DNA of 64,000 nt, from positions 208,024 through 272,023 of the forward strand of contig NZ_QVLP01000018.1 of assembly GCF_003569805.1 (NCBI RefSeq), read 5' to 3'. The DNA is from Microbacterium halotolerans (lineage in GTDB: Bacteria > Actinomycetota > Actinomycetes > Actinomycetales > Microbacteriaceae). Below, piece after piece: positions 62,489 through 64,000 of the stretch. A model generated the notes under the pieces. That model searched no databases. It saw only the letters and a program-made list of their open reading frames with translations, and had not been told where the DNA came from. Every line of letters starts with the position of its first letter. Within the stretch, counting starts at the first letter, position 1. A program made the position numbers and the translations under genes.

Positions 62489-64000
62489 ATGCAGGATTCA
62501 GCGCGCCCATCTTTCGGATGGGCGAAGCACAGACGTGCGCTTTTCGGCGCGGGTGCCACCGCACTCGTCGCGGGTGTGATCATCGCGGGCGCGTCATCAT
62601 CAGCGACTGCTGCCACGGAGACGTTCAACCCATTCGACGTCAACGACGGATTCACGATCGTGTCGCAGGGTGATGTGCACCTGGCCAACGGGGAGTTGGA
62701 AGGATCGGCCGCCGCGTTCGGGTCTGTCTCGTCCGGCAAGCAGAACGGCTTCCCGCTGCTGCACGCCGCGGCGGGGGAGGCGCACTACACGGTCCCGATG
62801 ATCGACGGAACTCCGGTGAGGCTCCTCGCCGAGCGGTTCAGCGGGTCGGGCGGATTCGACGTCTCCAACCGCGACGATACCGGCACGATTGCGGCCGACT
62901 CGCCCGAAGCCAACGCCGTGGTCAAGCTGGTCGACGTTGCAGGACTGACCGGTTCGCAGCGCGGAGGCGGAGTCGGCAACGCCGCGGGCGAGGATTTCCT
63001 GCGAGTGATGAACGCCGATGGCGGGATCATCGATCTGAAGACCGTGCCCTACGAGGGATCGGATGTCACGGACTACGCCACCGAGCAGTCGACCGTCAGC
63101 GCATACTTCGGCGACGTCGATGCGCAGGTCGCTCACGCCAACACGTGCCTTGCGGAGATGTACGAACCGGCGGAGGGCCTGAGCAACCCCGTGACCGTGA
63201 CGGATGAGGGCGGTCTCGTCTATGTCGAGGATTTCGCAGTCGACATGCCCAACGTCATCGACTACGAGGTCATCGCGGGTAAGACGATCAAGCTCGACCG
63301 TGCTGACGGCTACGAGCCGACGGCCGACGCCCCCCTGGTCGTCAGGGTAGCGCCAGGCACCACAGACCTGGGGCAGCTTCGTTTCGACGGCTGGTCGCCT
63401 CAGGCGGGTGCTCAGCAGTCGCTGTCGAGCCATATCCTGCTCGATTTGTCAGAGGTGAGCGGTTCCGTCACGATCGACGGGTTGGCGCTCGGCGCGATCT
63501 GGGCGCCAAGTGCAGACCTCAGCTTCTCGTCCGGTGTCACGGCCAACGGCCAGTGGTTCGCAGGTGGCGACGTCACGACCGCTGGTGGCGGCGAGGTCCA
63601 TCACCACGCATTCGAGGGCCGTCTGCCGTGCGCCGCCGAGCCCACGAACACGGACGCCACCGATGCCGCCGATTCGACTGACGCGACCGATGCCGCGGAT
63701 GGGACCGACGCGACCGACAGCACGGATGCGGTCGACGGCGCGGATGCCACGGATGCCACGGACGGAGCCGATGGGACCGACGCGACAGACGGTGTGGATG
63801 CGGCCGATGGGATCGATGCCGCGGATGGGACCGACGCGACCGACAGCACGGATGCGGTCGACGGCGCGGATGCCACGGATGCCACGGATGCCACGGACGG
63901 AGCCGATGGGACCGACGCGACAGACGGTGTGGATGCGGCCGATGGGATCGACGCCGCGGACGGAGCCGATGGGACCGACGCGACAGACGGTGTGGATGCG
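62489..64000 (+). CDS. Secreted choice-of-anchor-A-like surface protein with X-D-X repeat tail (partial)
   Basis: The frame runs off the window after 504 residues. A Sec signal (AGATALVAGVIIAGASSSATA, residues 22-42, written here in shortened form) precedes a domain with FNPFDVNDGFTIVSQGDVHL and GRVAFGSV-like SAAAFGSVSSG, as in choice-of-anchor-A (collagen-binding-like) proteins of Gram-positive surfaces. From residue 388 the protein is a run of 39 tripeptides with Asp in the middle (TDA, VDG, ADG), in 42-residue tandem units. The ATG follows GAAGGGG. The promoter has a cellobiose-type LacI operator. An anchor or wall-binding part should lie downstream. Confidence 0.85.
   Translation, partial: MQDSARPSFGWAKHRRALFGAGATALVAGVIIAGASSSATAATETFNPFDVNDGFTIVSQGDVHLANGELEGSAAAFGSVSSGKQNGFPLLHAAAGEAHYTVPMIDGTPVRLLAERFSGSGGFDVSNRDDTGTIAADSPEANAVVKLVDVAGLTGSQRGGGVGNAAGEDFLRVMNADGGIIDLKTVPYEGSDVTDYATEQSTVSAYFGDVDAQVAHANTCLAEMYEPAEGLSNPVTVTDEGGLVYVEDFAVDMPNVIDYEVIAGKTIKLDRADGYEPTADAPLVVRVAPGTTDLGQLRFDGWSPQAGAQQSLSSHILLDLSEVSGSVTIDGLALGAIWAPSADLSFSSGVTANGQWFAGGDVTTAGGGEVHHHAFEGRLPCAAEPTNTDATDAADSTDATDAADGTDATDSTDAVDGADATDATDGADGTDATDGVDAADGIDAADGTDATDSTDAVDGADATDATDATDGADGTDATDGVDAADGIDAADGADGTDATDGVDA
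63650..64000 (+). repeat. Tandem X-Asp-X tripeptide repeats (126-base units)
   Basis: Nine-base codon triplets repeat 39 times with Asp fixed at the centre. Superimposed is a 126-base period: the block at 63695 recurs at 63821, with one extra triplet in the second copy, and a third copy begins near 63955 and passes the window end. Near-identical bases indicate recent unequal crossing-over. Confidence 0.9.

Overview
The window is high-GC, gene-dense DNA from an actinobacterium. The gene set (lsr2, DtxR/IdeR-type regulator, DUF3027 next to a cold-shock gene, SepX/GlpR beside galU and rimJ, XPB-type helicase, malate:quinone oxidoreductase) and the protein sequences fit Microbacteriaceae, most likely Microbacterium or a close relative. 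This is an inference from family content, not a database match.

Layout. 0-9 kb (+): end of dnaX, recR, aspartokinase lysC, a nitrate-assimilation block (narK, flavoprotein reductase, nasA) and asd. 9-13.8 kb: a small toxin-antitoxin-like pair (-), mqo (+) and a two-component system (-). 13.9-20.7 kb: a LacI regulator (-) divergent from a five-gene operon with a lipoprotein, two permeases, an ATPase, and one protein joining a glycerophosphodiester phosphodiesterase to an inositol-monophosphatase-like domain. 20.7-29.5 kb: XPB helicase and partner, cold-shock protein, DUF3027, serC, dtxR/ideR, an M23 peptidase, an HNH protein behind a structured leader, and tRNA-Arg(CCT). 29.7-43.6 kb (-): a large iron-siderophore locus with five binding lipoproteins, one FecCD/FepC importer, a siderophore-reductase/methyltransferase-like fusion and a heterodimeric ABC transporter. 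43.8-45.4 kb (-): lsr2, tag, and an Ogt homologue without its acceptor cysteine. 45.5-49.2 kb (+): a 1230-residue SF1-helicase-like protein with broken Walker motifs. 49.3-54 kb: mscL, FmdB, 5-formyl-THF cyclo-ligase, galU, rimJ, sepX and tRNA-Ala(CGC), a block conserved in actinobacteria. 54-61 kb: an accessory region after tRNA-Ala with TetR- and AraC-controlled oxidoreductase and hydrolase genes. 61-64 kb: ohr, a TetR gene, and the start of a secreted choice-of-anchor-A-like protein with an Asp-rich tripeptide tail, cut by the window end.

The main functional themes are nitrogen assimilation, with a candidate GlnR box before narK; iron acquisition, with DtxR-box-like sites before dtxR and two siderophore-binding genes; and a candidate import and breakdown route for glycerophosphoinositol. 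Many genes have a -10 hexamer exactly six bases before the start codon, which suggests frequent leaderless transcription.

The most unusual items are the phosphodiesterase-IMPase fusion operon, the helicase-like protein and Ogt homologue that lack catalytic residues, the siderophore reductase-methyltransferase fusion, an ABC pair with one active and one degenerate ATP site, a leader whose small ORF ends in a terminator loop, and the tandem X-D-X repeat tail.
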